From positions 930,001 to 994,000 of the forward strand of contig NZ_CP042433.1 in NCBI RefSeq assembly GCF_007970805.1: a DNA stretch of 64,000 nucleotides, in the 5' to 3' direction. Every line of letters begins with the position of its first letter. The first letter of the stretch is position 1. Source of the DNA: Flavisolibacter ginsenosidimutans. Lineage in GTDB: Bacteria; Bacteroidota; Bacteroidia; Chitinophagales; Chitinophagaceae. The notes under the pieces are model-generated. The model had not been told where the DNA came from. It did not search any database and worked only from the letters and a program-made list of their open reading frames with translations. The translations under genes and the position numbers were made by a program. Below are positions 45,067 through 53,800 of the stretch, piece after piece.

Positions 45067-45761
45067 GAAACGAGCAGGTTTTTCAACAGCGGCACTACAT
45101 CTTTCATTCCCTCTGTTGCGGCCTTTTCAATGGCCGTAAGATTGTGCAAACCATACGTTGAAGGCACCTTTTTATCAACAATGAACTTTGGCAAAAAAGG
45201 CGGTGCGTAATTCACCAATCCCGCTGCAGGATAAACCACAAGCGAGGTTCCAACGATTAAAAAAATGTCGGCATCCAATACAAGCTTTACAGCTGTTTCC
45301 ATCAGGGGCACGGCTTCTTCAAACCAAACAATGTGCGGACGAAGTTGTGCGCCGTCTCCGGCCTTCTCACCCATTTTTATGTCATTATGCACTGTATAAA
45401 TTAAGGTCTCGTCCTTCTCACTGCGCATCTTTAAAATTTCGCCGTGCAGGTGCAAAACTTTCGTTGAGCCGGCCCGTTCGTGCAGGTCATCAATGTTCTG
45501 CGTGATGATGTGTACGTCGAAATCTTTTTCCAATTCGGCCAATATTTGATGTGCTGCGTTTGGTTTTGCTTCTTTTACGGCCTTCCGCCGCATGTTGTAG
45601 AACTCCTGCACCAGTGCAGGATTGCCCCGCCATGCGGTGGCCGTTGCTACTTCATTGATGTCGTAACCTTCCCACAAACCATCATTGTCTCGAAAAGTTT
45701 TTAAGCCGCTTTCGGCACTAATGCCCGCACCGGTCAGCACTACCAGTTTCTTTTTGTTCAT
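45063..45761 (-). CDS. cobB: Sirtuin-family NAD-dependent protein deacylase lacking zinc cysteines
   Basis: From ATG 45759-45761 this gives 232 residues. NAD-binding and catalytic motifs are intact: GAGISAESGL (11-20), TFRDNDGLW, TQNIDDLHERAG (87-98), catalytic His106 in LHLHGEI, and GTSLVVYPAA. A YxxR pair (Y55, R58) matches the desuccinylase/demalonylase signature of CobB and SIRT5. The four zinc-binding cysteines expected between about 110 and 145 are absent; the protein contains no cysteine at all. A longer TTG start is possible two codons upstream. Confidence 0.87.
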   Translation of the reverse strand: MNKKKLVVLTGAGISAESGLKTFRDNDGLWEGYDINEVATATAWRGNPALVQEFYNMRRKAVKEAKPNAAHQILAELEKDFDVHIITQNIDDLHERAGSTKVLHLHGEILKMRSEKDETLIYTVHNDIKMGEKAGDGAQLRPHIVWFEEAVPLMETAVKLVLDADIFLIVGTSLVVYPAAGLVNYAPPFLPKFIVDKKVPSTYGLHNLTAIEKAATEGMKDVVPLLKNLLVS

Positions 45762-45779
45762 GACCAAATGTAGTTACGT

Positions 45780-45845
45780 GTTTACTTGTTGAAAAATAGA
45801 TAGTAAGGCTCTTGGTTTTTTTACGTAAGATGTAAACAAGTAAAC
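45780..45845. repeat. Intergenic inverted repeat G (GTTTACTTG word)
   Basis: The perfect 11-bp arms 45780-45790 and 45835-45845 (GTTTACTTGTT and its complement) have extended partial pairing. The right flank is a tandem of GTAAACAA/GTAAACAACTGAACAA words. It lies in the divergent region between the sirtuin and Rieske genes. Confidence 0.65.
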
Positions 45846-45897
45846 AACTGAACAAGTCACGCGGTAAGCTTTTTGATGGTATTGTAAAAACGGTTTT

Positions 45898-46698
45898 ATG
45901 CGCAGCAAAGCCAATATCAAAAGCCACCCGCTTCATCCCATTTTAATTTGCTTTCCCCTGGCCTTTTTTATCGGCTCTTTTGTGTTTGATATTCTCTTTC
46001 TCTTTAACCAAAATCCATCCTTTCAAAACACTGCTTATCATCTTAATATTGCCGGCGTCATTGGTGCTGTGTTGGCTGCGGTGCCGGGCTTTGTTGATTT
46101 TCTTTACACCGTTCCGCCCGAAAGTTCAGCAAAGAAAAGAGCCGCCAAGCACGGCCTGCTGAATACGGGTAATTTGCTGCTTTTCATTGCAATTGTTTTG
46201 CTCAAACGAAACACTGCGCTTGATTACAAAATTCTCGTGGCGATGGAGGCGATCGGTGTCATCATTCTCTTTATTGCCGGATGGCTCGGCGGTACGCTTG
46301 TGTACCGAAACCAAATTGGCGTTGACCCACGTTATGCAGATGCAGGTAAATGGAACGAGGAATACGTCAACACCAATGATAATTTTATAAGAGTGGCTGC
46401 CGCGAATGAACTAAAGTTGAATCAAATGAAATTGGTTCACGCAGGCGGCAAGCGCATCATCATTGCCCATTCGGAAAAAGGCTACGCGGCCTTCAGCGAT
46501 CATTGCACGCACAAGGGCGGTTCGCTTGCAGGGGGTGCCATGATTTGCGGTACGGTGCAGTGTCCCTGGCACGGATCGCAGTTCAACGTGCACGACGGCT
46601 CGGTGTCTGCCGGTCCTGCAAAAAAAGGCATCGAGACCTACAACGTTGAGGAAAGGGATGGCGCGGTGTTTTTACATTTGAAGGAAATAAAAAAATAA
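45898..46698 (+). CDS. DUF2231 membrane domain fused to a Rieske [2Fe-2S] domain
   Basis: This 266-residue protein has an N-terminal four-helix DUF2231 membrane domain (about 1-140: HPLHPILICFPLAFFIGSFVFD, then helices near 50-70, 90-103 and 115-135). A Rieske domain follows (about 162-265) with ligands C203-T-H205 and C222-x2-H225. The cluster faces whichever side the C-terminus occupies, probably for electron transfer at the membrane. The partner is unknown. The cupin gene starts 4 bp later and is probably cotranscribed. Confidence 0.88.
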   Translation: MRSKANIKSHPLHPILICFPLAFFIGSFVFDILFLFNQNPSFQNTAYHLNIAGVIGAVLAAVPGFVDFLYTVPPESSAKKRAAKHGLLNTGNLLLFIAIVLLKRNTALDYKILVAMEAIGVIILFIAGWLGGTLVYRNQIGVDPRYADAGKWNEEYVNTNDNFIRVAAANELKLNQMKLVHAGGKRIIIAHSEKGYAAFSDHCTHKGGSLAGGAMICGTVQCPWHGSQFNVHDGSVSAGPAKKGIETYNVEERDGAVFLHLKEIKK

Positions 46699-46702
46699 TT
46701 TG

Positions 46703-47065
46703 ATGCCTTACTTTTTGCAACAAAAACCTTTTGTCGTTCCTACCAACGACGGCAAATTAATTGAAGAACACGCAGGCCTTGCCTCCACCGGCGATAAAGA
46801 AATAAGCATTGCACACATGATTGCGCCACCGGGATGGGGCGAACCTTTTCAAAAACCAGAATTTGATGAATATACTTTGGTAAGCCGCGGCAAAAAATTA
46901 ATTGAAGCGGACGGTGACGAAATTATTTTGGAAAGCGGGCAAAGCATTTTAATTAAAGGGGGTACGCGAGTCCGGTATTCCAATCCGTTTGATGAAGAAT
47001 GCGAGTACTGGAGCGTGTGCCTTCCGGCCTTTTCGTTTGAGGCTGTTCACCGCGAAGAACAGTAG
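46703..47065 (+). CDS. Cupin-domain protein
   Basis: From ATG 46703 this gives 120 residues. A single cupin barrel is visible: EYTLVSRGKKLIEADGDEIILESGQSILIKGGTRVRYSNP matches the cupin strand pattern with its Gly-rich turns. The first-motif histidines are weak, so metal binding is uncertain. It follows the Rieske fusion gene by 4 bp, suggesting a shared role, possibly sensing or binding a small ligand. Confidence 0.75.
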   Translation: MPYFLQQKPFVVPTNDGKLIEEHAGLASTGDKEISIAHMIAPPGWGEPFQKPEFDEYTLVSRGKKLIEADGDEIILESGQSILIKGGTRVRYSNPFDEECEYWSVCLPAFSFEAVHREEQ

Positions 47066-47109
47066 TGCCCGGTCAGTTTGGAAGCCTTTTTGTTAGCTCT
47101 AAATAAACA

Positions 47110-47355
47110 ATGCGTATGCAAGGACAAACATTTCAATTGTTGCTGAACGGCGTTCCGTATTTTGTAAAAGCAGAGCCGTTTAGTTATAACGACGAGACAA
47201 GGTTTAAAGTGAGTTACAACAACGGCGATGAACACATCTTTGCCTGGAACACAAAGCTTGGGCAATTGTCCGCCATTGACGATGACGCCATTTCGATTCC
47301 TGATGAACTGGAAGCCGCCATTTCATCCAAACTTTTAAACACAACCGTAGCTTAA
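47110..47355 (+). CDS. Small conserved-looking protein, unknown
   Basis: This 81-residue soluble protein (MRMQGQTFQLLLNGVPYFVKAEPFSYNDETRFKVSY...) has alternating beta strands and an acidic C-terminal helix (DDAISIPDELEAAISSKLL). It has no signal peptide, cysteine or recognised motif. It ends before a bidirectional terminator and lies 44 bp after the cupin gene, so it may be the last gene of that unit. Confidence 0.65.
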   Translation: MRMQGQTFQLLLNGVPYFVKAEPFSYNDETRFKVSYNNGDEHIFAWNTKLGQLSAIDDDAISIPDELEAAISSKLLNTTVA

Positions 47356-47377
47356 TTCCAAAACAAAGCAGAACAAA

Positions 47378-47405
47378 AACCAGCCCCGCATTTGCGGGGC
47401 TGGTT
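47378..47405. terminator. Bidirectional terminator
   Basis: A perfect 12-bp stem (AACCAGCCCCGC / GCGGGGCTGGTT, 4-nt loop) lies between the 81-residue gene and the convergent EVE gene. A T-rich stretch follows on the minus strand. Confidence 0.88.
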
Positions 47406-47435
47406 TGATATTGTCTATTGCCAGTTACAGATTGC

Positions 47436-47852
47436 TTATTTACCCTTCTCTCCCGCCATTTCCATTACCACTTTCCATTCTTCATCTTTTACTGATTGAA
47501 CGGAAAGCCGTCCCAGCCGCAAAAGGTCCATGTTCTGCAAACGCTTTTCTTCTTTCACATCTTTTAAGCCAACGGGTTTTTTTAGTTTTCGCACGGGTTT
47601 TAAATCAACAACAACCCAAGCTTCTTCATCTGTTGTTGGATCCTGATAGGCTTCTTTTATCACTTTGGCAATGCCCACAATTTCCAATCCTTCGTTGCTG
47701 TGGTAATAAAAGACTTCATCACCTTTTTTCATTGCCCGCAGATTGTTTCGCGCTGCATAATTCCGAACACCGTCCCAATGCGTTTGCCCGTCTTTTACAA
47801 ATTGTTCCCAACTGTATTTAAAAGGTTCTGATTTTACAAGCCAATATGCCAT
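47436..47852 (-). CDS. EVE-domain protein
   Basis: From ATG 47850-47852 this gives 138 residues that are entirely one EVE domain: MAYWLVKSEPFKYSWEQF, HWDGVRNYAARNNLRAMKKGDEVFYYHS, GIAKVIKEAYQDPT. The family, related to thymocyte nuclear protein 1, belongs to the PUA/ASCH group and binds modified bases in DNA or RNA. A longer start was rejected because the first 25 codons fall outside the conserved N-terminus. Confidence 0.92.
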   Translation of the reverse strand: MAYWLVKSEPFKYSWEQFVKDGQTHWDGVRNYAARNNLRAMKKGDEVFYYHSNEGLEIVGIAKVIKEAYQDPTTDEEAWVVVDLKPVRKLKKPVGLKDVKEEKRLQNMDLLRLGRLSVQSVKDEEWKVVMEMAGEKGK

Positions 47853-47995
47853 GCGATTTAAAATTTGAAATTTTTGATTGAAGATTGATGATGCAAGAAT
47901 AAAAATTTTTTCGTTCAGCAAATCCAAGTCAGTTCATCTGCCGTAATTAATTCGTCACACAAAAAAATCAAAACGCAAAATCAAAATCGTAAAAC

Positions 47996-48562
47996 ATGAA
48001 AAAGATCGCATTCGCAGCACTACTCTTTGCTGCCTTCTCTTTTAGCTCCTCAGCACAAGACACAAAAATGGCCAGCGAAAACACCGTGATGGTTGGTGGC
48101 GCTCCCATGTACCCAACCAAGAACATTGTTGAAAACGCCGTAAACTCGAAAGATCACACCACTCTTGTTGCGGCTGTAAAAGCGGCCGGTTTGGTAGAAA
48201 CGTTGGAAAGCGCCGGACCTTTCACCGTGTTTGCGCCCACCAATGCAGCCTTTAATAAATTGCCAAAAGGCACGGTTGACAATTTATTGAAATCCGAAAA
48301 CAAAGGCAGCTTAACATCCGTTCTTACTTATCACGTTGTAGCCGGGCGACTGAACGCAAGTGATTTGGCAAAAGCCATTAAAGCCGGTAACGGAACGGCC
48401 GAATTAACAACGGTACAAGGCGGTAAACTTTGGGCCATGATGAAAGGCAAAAACATCTGGATCAAAGACGAAAAAGGCAATACAGCAAAGGTGACCATTG
48501 CAGACGTTAACCAAAGCAACGGTGTGATTCACGTCGTTGATACAGTCTTGATGCCGAAGTAA
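47996..48562 (+). CDS. Secreted fasciclin (FAS1) protein
   Basis: This 188-residue protein has a signal peptide (cleavage near SSSAQD, residue ~21) and one FAS1 domain (about 50-188). H1 (GPFTVFAPTNAAFNKLP) and H2 (NGVIHVVDTVLMPK) boxes are clear, with YHVVAGRL between them. FAS1 proteins mediate adhesion or ligand binding outside the cell. It converges on the FAS1 lipoprotein gene, separated by a terminator. Confidence 0.93.
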   Translation: MKKIAFAALLFAAFSFSSSAQDTKMASENTVMVGGAPMYPTKNIVENAVNSKDHTTLVAAVKAAGLVETLESAGPFTVFAPTNAAFNKLPKGTVDNLLKSENKGSLTSVLTYHVVAGRLNASDLAKAIKAGNGTAELTTVQGGKLWAMMKGKNIWIKDEKGNTAKVTIADVNQSNGVIHVVDTVLMPK

Positions 48563-48583
48563 ATTCACTTAATCATTCGAAAC

Positions 48584-48614
48584 AAAAAGGCCATCAACTT
48601 TGATGGCCTTTTTT
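48584..48614 (+). terminator. Terminator between two FAS1 genes
   Basis: A 13-bp stem (AAAAAGGCCATCA / TGATGGCCTTTTT, 4-nt loop) with trailing T residues lies 21 bp after the stop. It may also serve the convergent gene ending at 48629. Confidence 0.9.
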
Positions 48615-48628
48615 CTATTCGTTAGTGC

Positions 48629-49855
48629 TTACTGCGGAAGAAGCACTTGGTTAATTTTATGGAGAACACCGTTTGTAAAAAACTGATCACTTGTTCCGCC
48701 GGGGTTTGGCGTCGGATTAATCAAAATGGTTGCGGGCGTTGCATTTGCCACGCCTTGTACGGTGGCGGCAGTAACAACTGGTCCGCTAAACGTAGCACCA
48801 AGCTTTACGCCGGGGTGCGTTGGCACTACGGTGTTCAGCAAGGTTGGAACAGAGGTTGGCGTTGGCGGAAAGTTCACCGTGAACGCTCCTGCGCCCAACA
48901 TGTGATAAACAACCAAGCCTTTTACGTTTGTTGGTGTGAGTACGCTGGAAAGCGCTGGATTTGAAAACACGGTAGGCGAAGAAGCCAGTGCTGCAGCTTG
49001 TGCCTGTGCCGTTGCCAAAGGCACCCCCTGAGCCACTAAAGCCTGTGTGATTTGTGCAGTCAGCACAGCTTGAAAGGCAGCATTCGTGGGAACAAATACT
49101 GTGAAGTTTGGACCAACAGGAAGATTCAGCAAGGAGTCAAATCGTGCCGTACCTACAGAGCCGCTATCGCCTCTTTGTACCGCCGCTTTAAAATAGGCCA
49201 TGTCGGCATCGGTCGAAATTCTTGACCACAACGTGGTTGATGGAGGCGTTACCAAAAGGTCAGTGTTGTGAATAATGGCATTTGCCGCCGAGCCGTTCAC
49301 GGTTGTCAACGGCACGTTGTTCACCCATCCTTGCGTACCTCTTTTTGATGGAAAAATAGACAAGCTTACCAGGGGATTGAAGGCACTTGTGCCAGCCGTT
49401 GGGTTTAGTAGCGTAGGCGCAACCAGGTTGGGAAACGTGCTTGGAATAGAATCGAAACGAAGCACCTGCGGTGTAATAAGATAATTAACAATGCTTGCCG
49501 CTGACCCAGCCAAAGCATTCGCGAAATTTGTTGCCGATGAAAAAGCCGGATTAGATTTACGAATGGCCGCATTGGTTGGTAGAAAGGCCGTAAAGCGCAA
49601 AGACGGGTTGCTGAAGGCTGCCGTGGGTGCGGCCGCACCCGCCTTAGCCACCAATGCCTTGAAATAAGAATACGTTGTGTCGTTGTTGATGACATCGTTC
49701 AGCGTCGAACCCGTGTTGGTAAACGAAGGATTGATATCGGGCCCGATGTCTTCAAACTGTTTGTTGCAGGAAGTGAAGGCGGCCACAAACGCCGCGGCTC
49801 CCAAAAGCATTTTTGTTTTATTGATAGCCGTTTGCATAAGTTGTAATTGATTCAT
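48629..49855 (-). CDS. Two-domain FAS1 lipoprotein
   Basis: This 408-residue protein has a lipoprotein signal (AAFTSCNK, Cys near 30) and two FAS1 domains: about 50-200 (LRFTAFLPTNAAIRKS) and about 220-408 (PNFTVFVPTNAAFQAV ... DQFFTNGVLHKINQVLLPQ). The second contains an Ala/Gln-rich insertion (ITQALVAQGVPLATAQAQAAA). It begins 3 bp after the stop of the TonB-dependent receptor gene and must be cotranscribed. An outer-membrane ligand-capturing partner of the receptor is the natural inference. Internal ATGs at residues 7 and 16 are possible starts. Confidence 0.87.
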   Translation of the reverse strand: MNQLQLMQTAINKTKMLLGAAAFVAAFTSCNKQFEDIGPDINPSFTNTGSTLNDVINNDTTYSYFKALVAKAGAAAPTAAFSNPSLRFTAFLPTNAAIRKSNPAFSSATNFANALAGSAASIVNYLITPQVLRFDSIPSTFPNLVAPTLLNPTAGTSAFNPLVSLSIFPSKRGTQGWVNNVPLTTVNGSAANAIIHNTDLLVTPPSTTLWSRISTDADMAYFKAAVQRGDSGSVGTARFDSLLNLPVGPNFTVFVPTNAAFQAVLTAQITQALVAQGVPLATAQAQAAALASSPTVFSNPALSSVLTPTNVKGLVVYHMLGAGAFTVNFPPTPTSVPTLLNTVVPTHPGVKLGATFSGPVVTAATVQGVANATPATILINPTPNPGGTSDQFFTNGVLHKINQVLLPQ

Positions 49856-49858
49856 GAA

Positions 49859-52564
49859 TTAAAAAACGTTGTAACCAAAGCTCACGTAGTACAAGCCGCC
49901 GATAGACGGATTGCCCGGTGCGTTGCGGTAATATTGGTTCAGCAAATTGGTTGCACCCAGTTTAAAGATGGTTTTGGTAGCCGGCATCTTGTAGCTTATT
50001 TGTGCGTCCAATGTGTGTATCGGATTTACCTGGCCGTTGGCGAAATCGCCTTCAAAGTAGAACTGGTCCTGCCAGCGATAAATAAGCGACATTCCGAAGC
50101 GCTTTTCAAAACCAAAGCCGCTGTTGGCAATACCGATGCTGGCGCGGTAAGACGGTGCATTGAAATAGGAAATGAAGCCGGCCGGCACCGGGTCAATCGC
50201 GTCGCGAGTGTAGTTGCCCGTAGCCACAAAGTTTCCGGCAAGACGATAGTCAAGACTCAAACCAAAACCATACGTATTCACTTTGGTGCTGGAGTTTACC
50301 GGCACCGAGAAAATTTGTTGCGAGGCAGCGCCGGGATTTTTCACCACCAGTGTGCGAAGAATAAAATCGGTGTATTGGCCGTAATAGCTGTAAGCATCAA
50401 TCAACAATTTTTGGCCGAGGTTCAAACCGCGGTATCCTACTTCATACGATGTAACAGATTCGGGTTTCAGGTTATTTAAGGTAGCGTTTTTAGGACTTCC
50501 GGATTGTACGCTGCTCAACGAATAAACGGAACTGTTGTTAATGCCGTAAAAATCTTTCAACTGCTGCACGCCGCCAATCAACTGAACGCCGCCGCCAACG
50601 TTCAAATTAATCCATTGCTGTTGGGTAGAAGGAAAGCGGTAAGCCGTTTGGTACGACAAGCGCAGGTTGTTGTTGTTCGACAACTTAATCGTTGCTGTAG
50701 CACGCGGTGTAAAACGGCCGTCAAAGTTTGTGTTTTTATCATAGCGTCCCGACAGTGTTAAGCGAACAACGCTGGTAACGTTGCGGGATGCCTGAATGTA
50801 AGCGCCGTATTCGTTGATGGGAATTTTTCCGGCAGAGTCGGCAAACAATGTTCCTTCAGAGTTTAACACGTAACGTTTGAAATTGCCACCTACGAGGATG
50901 TCAGCAAAACCTTTGGTCATGTCGGAGAAATTGTACTGCCCTTCGTAGTTGTACAAATTGGTTTTGTCCACAAACAGGCCGCCGCCTTTTGAAATAGGTA
51001 CGCCCCTGATTTGCTCAAGCAGTTGTTGAAATTGTGTGCTACCCGCTGCCGGACGATTTTTATCAGCAACCGCTCTGGCCGCATTGTGCGCATCAATATC
51101 CTGCATTCCTGCAAGTTTGTTGGCCAGATAAGCTTGGGTGTACTGTGCGTACCAGCCCGTAGAACCGCCACTCGGCAACCAGGCTTCGTTCAAAAGCCTG
51201 GTTGTTACCGTTGCGTTATATGATTCGCCTGCGTCTTCTTGCGTCGTGTAGGCACGTAAATACCATTTGCCGCCGTTCAATTCGAGCTTGTATTGTCCAA
51301 TGCGTAGATTACGCAAGGAGTAACGGTCGCTGCCTGTATAGACAGTATTGCCTGTGCCCCAATAAGCAGCGGCGATGGCCTCAATGTTGTTGGTGATTTT
51401 ATAATGCAATGCACCCGATACTTTGTAGTTAATGGTTTCCGGCGACACCACGTCGCTCTCTTTATAACCAGTACGCGAAACGTTGATTGGCTGTCCCGAA
51501 AGCGAATTGATGTACTGCGCAAGGAAAGGCGCAGCAGCAGCAATGCCCGGAAAAACGTTCTTTACAATGTCAACTGTCGTTTCATCACCGTACATGTTCA
51601 CACCGTCATAGTTTGGATCTGTAGTGCGGGAGCCTGGCGCAATGTTTCCGGTTGTGCCCAGACGCTTGTAATTGCGGTAGTCTTGTGCCAGCCAATCATT
51701 GGCTTTGATTAAATCGGTTGAAATTTTAAATGCGAAGCGTTTGCCGATGGCCTTTGCCCAACGGAAATTCCAGTTGTAATAAGGCGATACGTTTCTGTCC
51801 CCATCGGAGATGTGCATGATGCCTTGCTTTACCTGAAACGACAAGCCTTGCGAACGAAAAGGATTTTTGCTGTTGATCAGAAGTGTGCCGTTCATTCCGC
51901 CTGGACCGTACAAAGCCGACGATGCTCCGGGCAGCAATTCCATGCTTTCAAGGTCGAGTTCAGAAATGCCGATAACAGAACCAACCGAGAAGTTCAAACC
52001 GGGAGCCTGGTTGTCCATACCGTCCACAATTTGATTCAGGCGAAGGTTACCGCTTGCGGCAAAACCGCGTGTGGTCGGCGTTTGAAATGTAAGCGAAGAC
52101 GTAGTAAGGTCAACGCCTTTCAGGTTGCCCAATACATCGTAATATGAAGCCGCCGGTGCGTTGCGAACGGCGGCTGAAGTAACTCTTTCAATGCTCACCG
52201 GTGCTTCCAAAATGCGTTGCGGCGTGCGGGTGGCCGAGACAACGACTTCCTGCCCGATGATGTTTGCCGGAACAAGATTAACGCTTACCTCCGACGAAGA
52301 ATTGACGGTTAGTTCCTGCGCATCATAACCTACAGAAGAAATGACCAGCGTTACCGGCAGCGAAGGCACATCAAGCGAAAACCGTCCCGATGCGTCGGTC
52401 GTTGTGCCACTTATTCCGTTCTTCACTTTTACGGAAACAGAAGAAAGATTGTCACCTACGGTTGACGTTACCTTCCCGGTGATGCGAACGTTTTGTGCGA
52501 AAGAAGAAAGGGAAAAAAAGATCGCTGCAAGAAACGCAGCAAAAAAGCGAGTGCTTTTTCTCAT
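49859..52564 (-). CDS. TonB-dependent receptor with carboxypeptidase-regulatory-like domain
   Basis: This 901-residue outer-membrane protein has a signal peptide (FSLSSFAQN), a carboxypeptidase-regulatory-like domain (about 25-105: ITGKVTSTVGDNLSSVSVKVK...GRFSLDVP), a plug (about 110-230: VVVSATRTPQRILEAPVSIERV...GASSALYGPGGMNGTLLI) and a ~650-residue beta-barrel ending in the aromatic YYVSFGYNVF. The plug reads like siderophore or vitamin receptors rather than SusC. The ligand is unknown. It forms an operon with the FAS1 lipoprotein. The 187 bp upstream hold the divergent purC promoter region. Confidence 0.92.
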   Translation of the reverse strand: MRKSTRFFAAFLAAIFFSLSSFAQNVRITGKVTSTVGDNLSSVSVKVKNGISGTTTDASGRFSLDVPSLPVTLVISSVGYDAQELTVNSSSEVSVNLVPANIIGQEVVVSATRTPQRILEAPVSIERVTSAAVRNAPAASYYDVLGNLKGVDLTTSSLTFQTPTTRGFAASGNLRLNQIVDGMDNQAPGLNFSVGSVIGISELDLESMELLPGASSALYGPGGMNGTLLINSKNPFRSQGLSFQVKQGIMHISDGDRNVSPYYNWNFRWAKAIGKRFAFKISTDLIKANDWLAQDYRNYKRLGTTGNIAPGSRTTDPNYDGVNMYGDETTVDIVKNVFPGIAAAAPFLAQYINSLSGQPINVSRTGYKESDVVSPETINYKVSGALHYKITNNIEAIAAAYWGTGNTVYTGSDRYSLRNLRIGQYKLELNGGKWYLRAYTTQEDAGESYNATVTTRLLNEAWLPSGGSTGWYAQYTQAYLANKLAGMQDIDAHNAARAVADKNRPAAGSTQFQQLLEQIRGVPISKGGGLFVDKTNLYNYEGQYNFSDMTKGFADILVGGNFKRYVLNSEGTLFADSAGKIPINEYGAYIQASRNVTSVVRLTLSGRYDKNTNFDGRFTPRATATIKLSNNNNLRLSYQTAYRFPSTQQQWINLNVGGGVQLIGGVQQLKDFYGINNSSVYSLSSVQSGSPKNATLNNLKPESVTSYEVGYRGLNLGQKLLIDAYSYYGQYTDFILRTLVVKNPGAASQQIFSVPVNSSTKVNTYGFGLSLDYRLAGNFVATGNYTRDAIDPVPAGFISYFNAPSYRASIGIANSGFGFEKRFGMSLIYRWQDQFYFEGDFANGQVNPIHTLDAQISYKMPATKTIFKLGATNLLNQYYRNAPGNPSIGGLYYVSFGYNVF

Positions 52565-52751
52565 AGTTAATGAAGTTTTGTTTTTGAACGTTCTTGTGCA
52601 ATTTTCGGTTCAGAAATGGCAGAACATTCAGGCCGGAAAAATACACATTAGACTGTTCAACCGGAAATTAATTTCGGCCTCTTTGCATAAGTTGTTGAAA
52701 TTTTGCGCTGCGTTCAACCAATTGTTTTCAATCCCTCAATTTTCTTTGCGT

Positions 52752-53690
52752 ATGGCACAATACAGCTTTCCAAATCAAACCGGTTTTTACCAGGGCAAGG
52801 TCAGAGATGTTTACACGATAGACAATACAAAACTCGTGATGATCGCCTCTGACCGCATCTCGGCTTTCGACGTCATTCTTCCGCGGCTGATACCCCACAA
52901 AGGACAAGTGCTGAACAGCATAGCCGCACATTTTTTACGGGCTACGAAAGATCTTTGCCCCAACTGGCTTCTCTCCACCCCCACGCCCAACTCGTCCATC
53001 GGTTTCAAATGCGAACCGTTTAAAATCGAAGTCGTGGTTCGCGGCAATTTATGCGGCCATGCCTGGCGCACTTATGAAAGCGGCAGCCGCATTTTGTGCG
53101 GTGCTTTGTTAACCGATGGATTGAAAGAGTCGGATTATTTTCCAGAACCCATCATTACGCCTTCTACCAAAGCCGAAGCCGGCCATGACGAAGACATTTC
53201 GGAAGAAGAGATTCTACGGCAAGCTTTGGCAACGAAAGACGAATGGCAGGAAATTAAAAGCTATGCCTTGCGTTTGTTTGAACGCGGCAGAGAAATGGCG
53301 CTGGAGCAAGGATTGATTCTGGCCGATACGAAATATGAGTTTGGAAAACGCAACGGCGAAATTGTGTTGATGGATGAAATACACACGCCGGACTCGTCGC
53401 GGTATTTTTACGCAGAAGGTTTTGACGATCGCCAAAAGACAGGCGAAAAACAAAAGCAGTTGAGTAAAGAGTTTGTGAGGGAATGGCTCATACAAAACGA
53501 ATTCATGGGCAAGAGCGGACAAACCGTTCCGGAAATGAGTGACGAATGGGTGGAGACAATATCAAACCGATATATTGAATTGTACGAAAGCTTAACTGGG
53601 CAAAGTTTTGAACCAATGCGCTTCAACGAAGAAGATGTTTACCGGGAGATTGTGGAAACACTGAACACAATGGAAGGCCGAATACAGTGA
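52752..53690 (+). CDS. purC: SAICAR synthase (phosphoribosylaminoimidazolesuccinocarboxamide synthase)
   Basis: From ATG 52752 this gives 312 residues in the long purC form. Motifs: GKVRDVYTID (14-23), ASDRISAFDVILP, VVRGNLCGHAW, and LADTKYEFGKRNGEIVLMDEIHTPDSSRY. It condenses CAIR with aspartate in purine synthesis. The frame is open far upstream, but that part reads antisense through the receptor gene, so the extension was rejected. A TTTCTTTG sequence 2-9 nt before the ATG resembles a -7 box, with T in place of A at its second position. Confidence 0.95.
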   Translation: MAQYSFPNQTGFYQGKVRDVYTIDNTKLVMIASDRISAFDVILPRLIPHKGQVLNSIAAHFLRATKDLCPNWLLSTPTPNSSIGFKCEPFKIEVVVRGNLCGHAWRTYESGSRILCGALLTDGLKESDYFPEPIITPSTKAEAGHDEDISEEEILRQALATKDEWQEIKSYALRLFERGREMALEQGLILADTKYEFGKRNGEIVLMDEIHTPDSSRYFYAEGFDDRQKTGEKQKQLSKEFVREWLIQNEFMGKSGQTVPEMSDEWVETISNRYIELYESLTGQSFEPMRFNEEDVYREIVETLNTMEGRIQ

Positions 53691-53800
53691 GGTCTGCATT
53701 CGTTAAGTTTTACTGACGGAGTAATCCTTCTTCCGCGATTTTTCTTATTTTGTAAGAGCAAACCAATCCTGCCTTTTGGGAACGTTAAACCCAAAAGAAA

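Noticed and set aside
52341..52751. N-terminal extension of purC by 137 codons
   Set aside because: The added part lies antisense over the TonB receptor gene and lacks family similarity; the canonical purC N-terminus starts at 52752.
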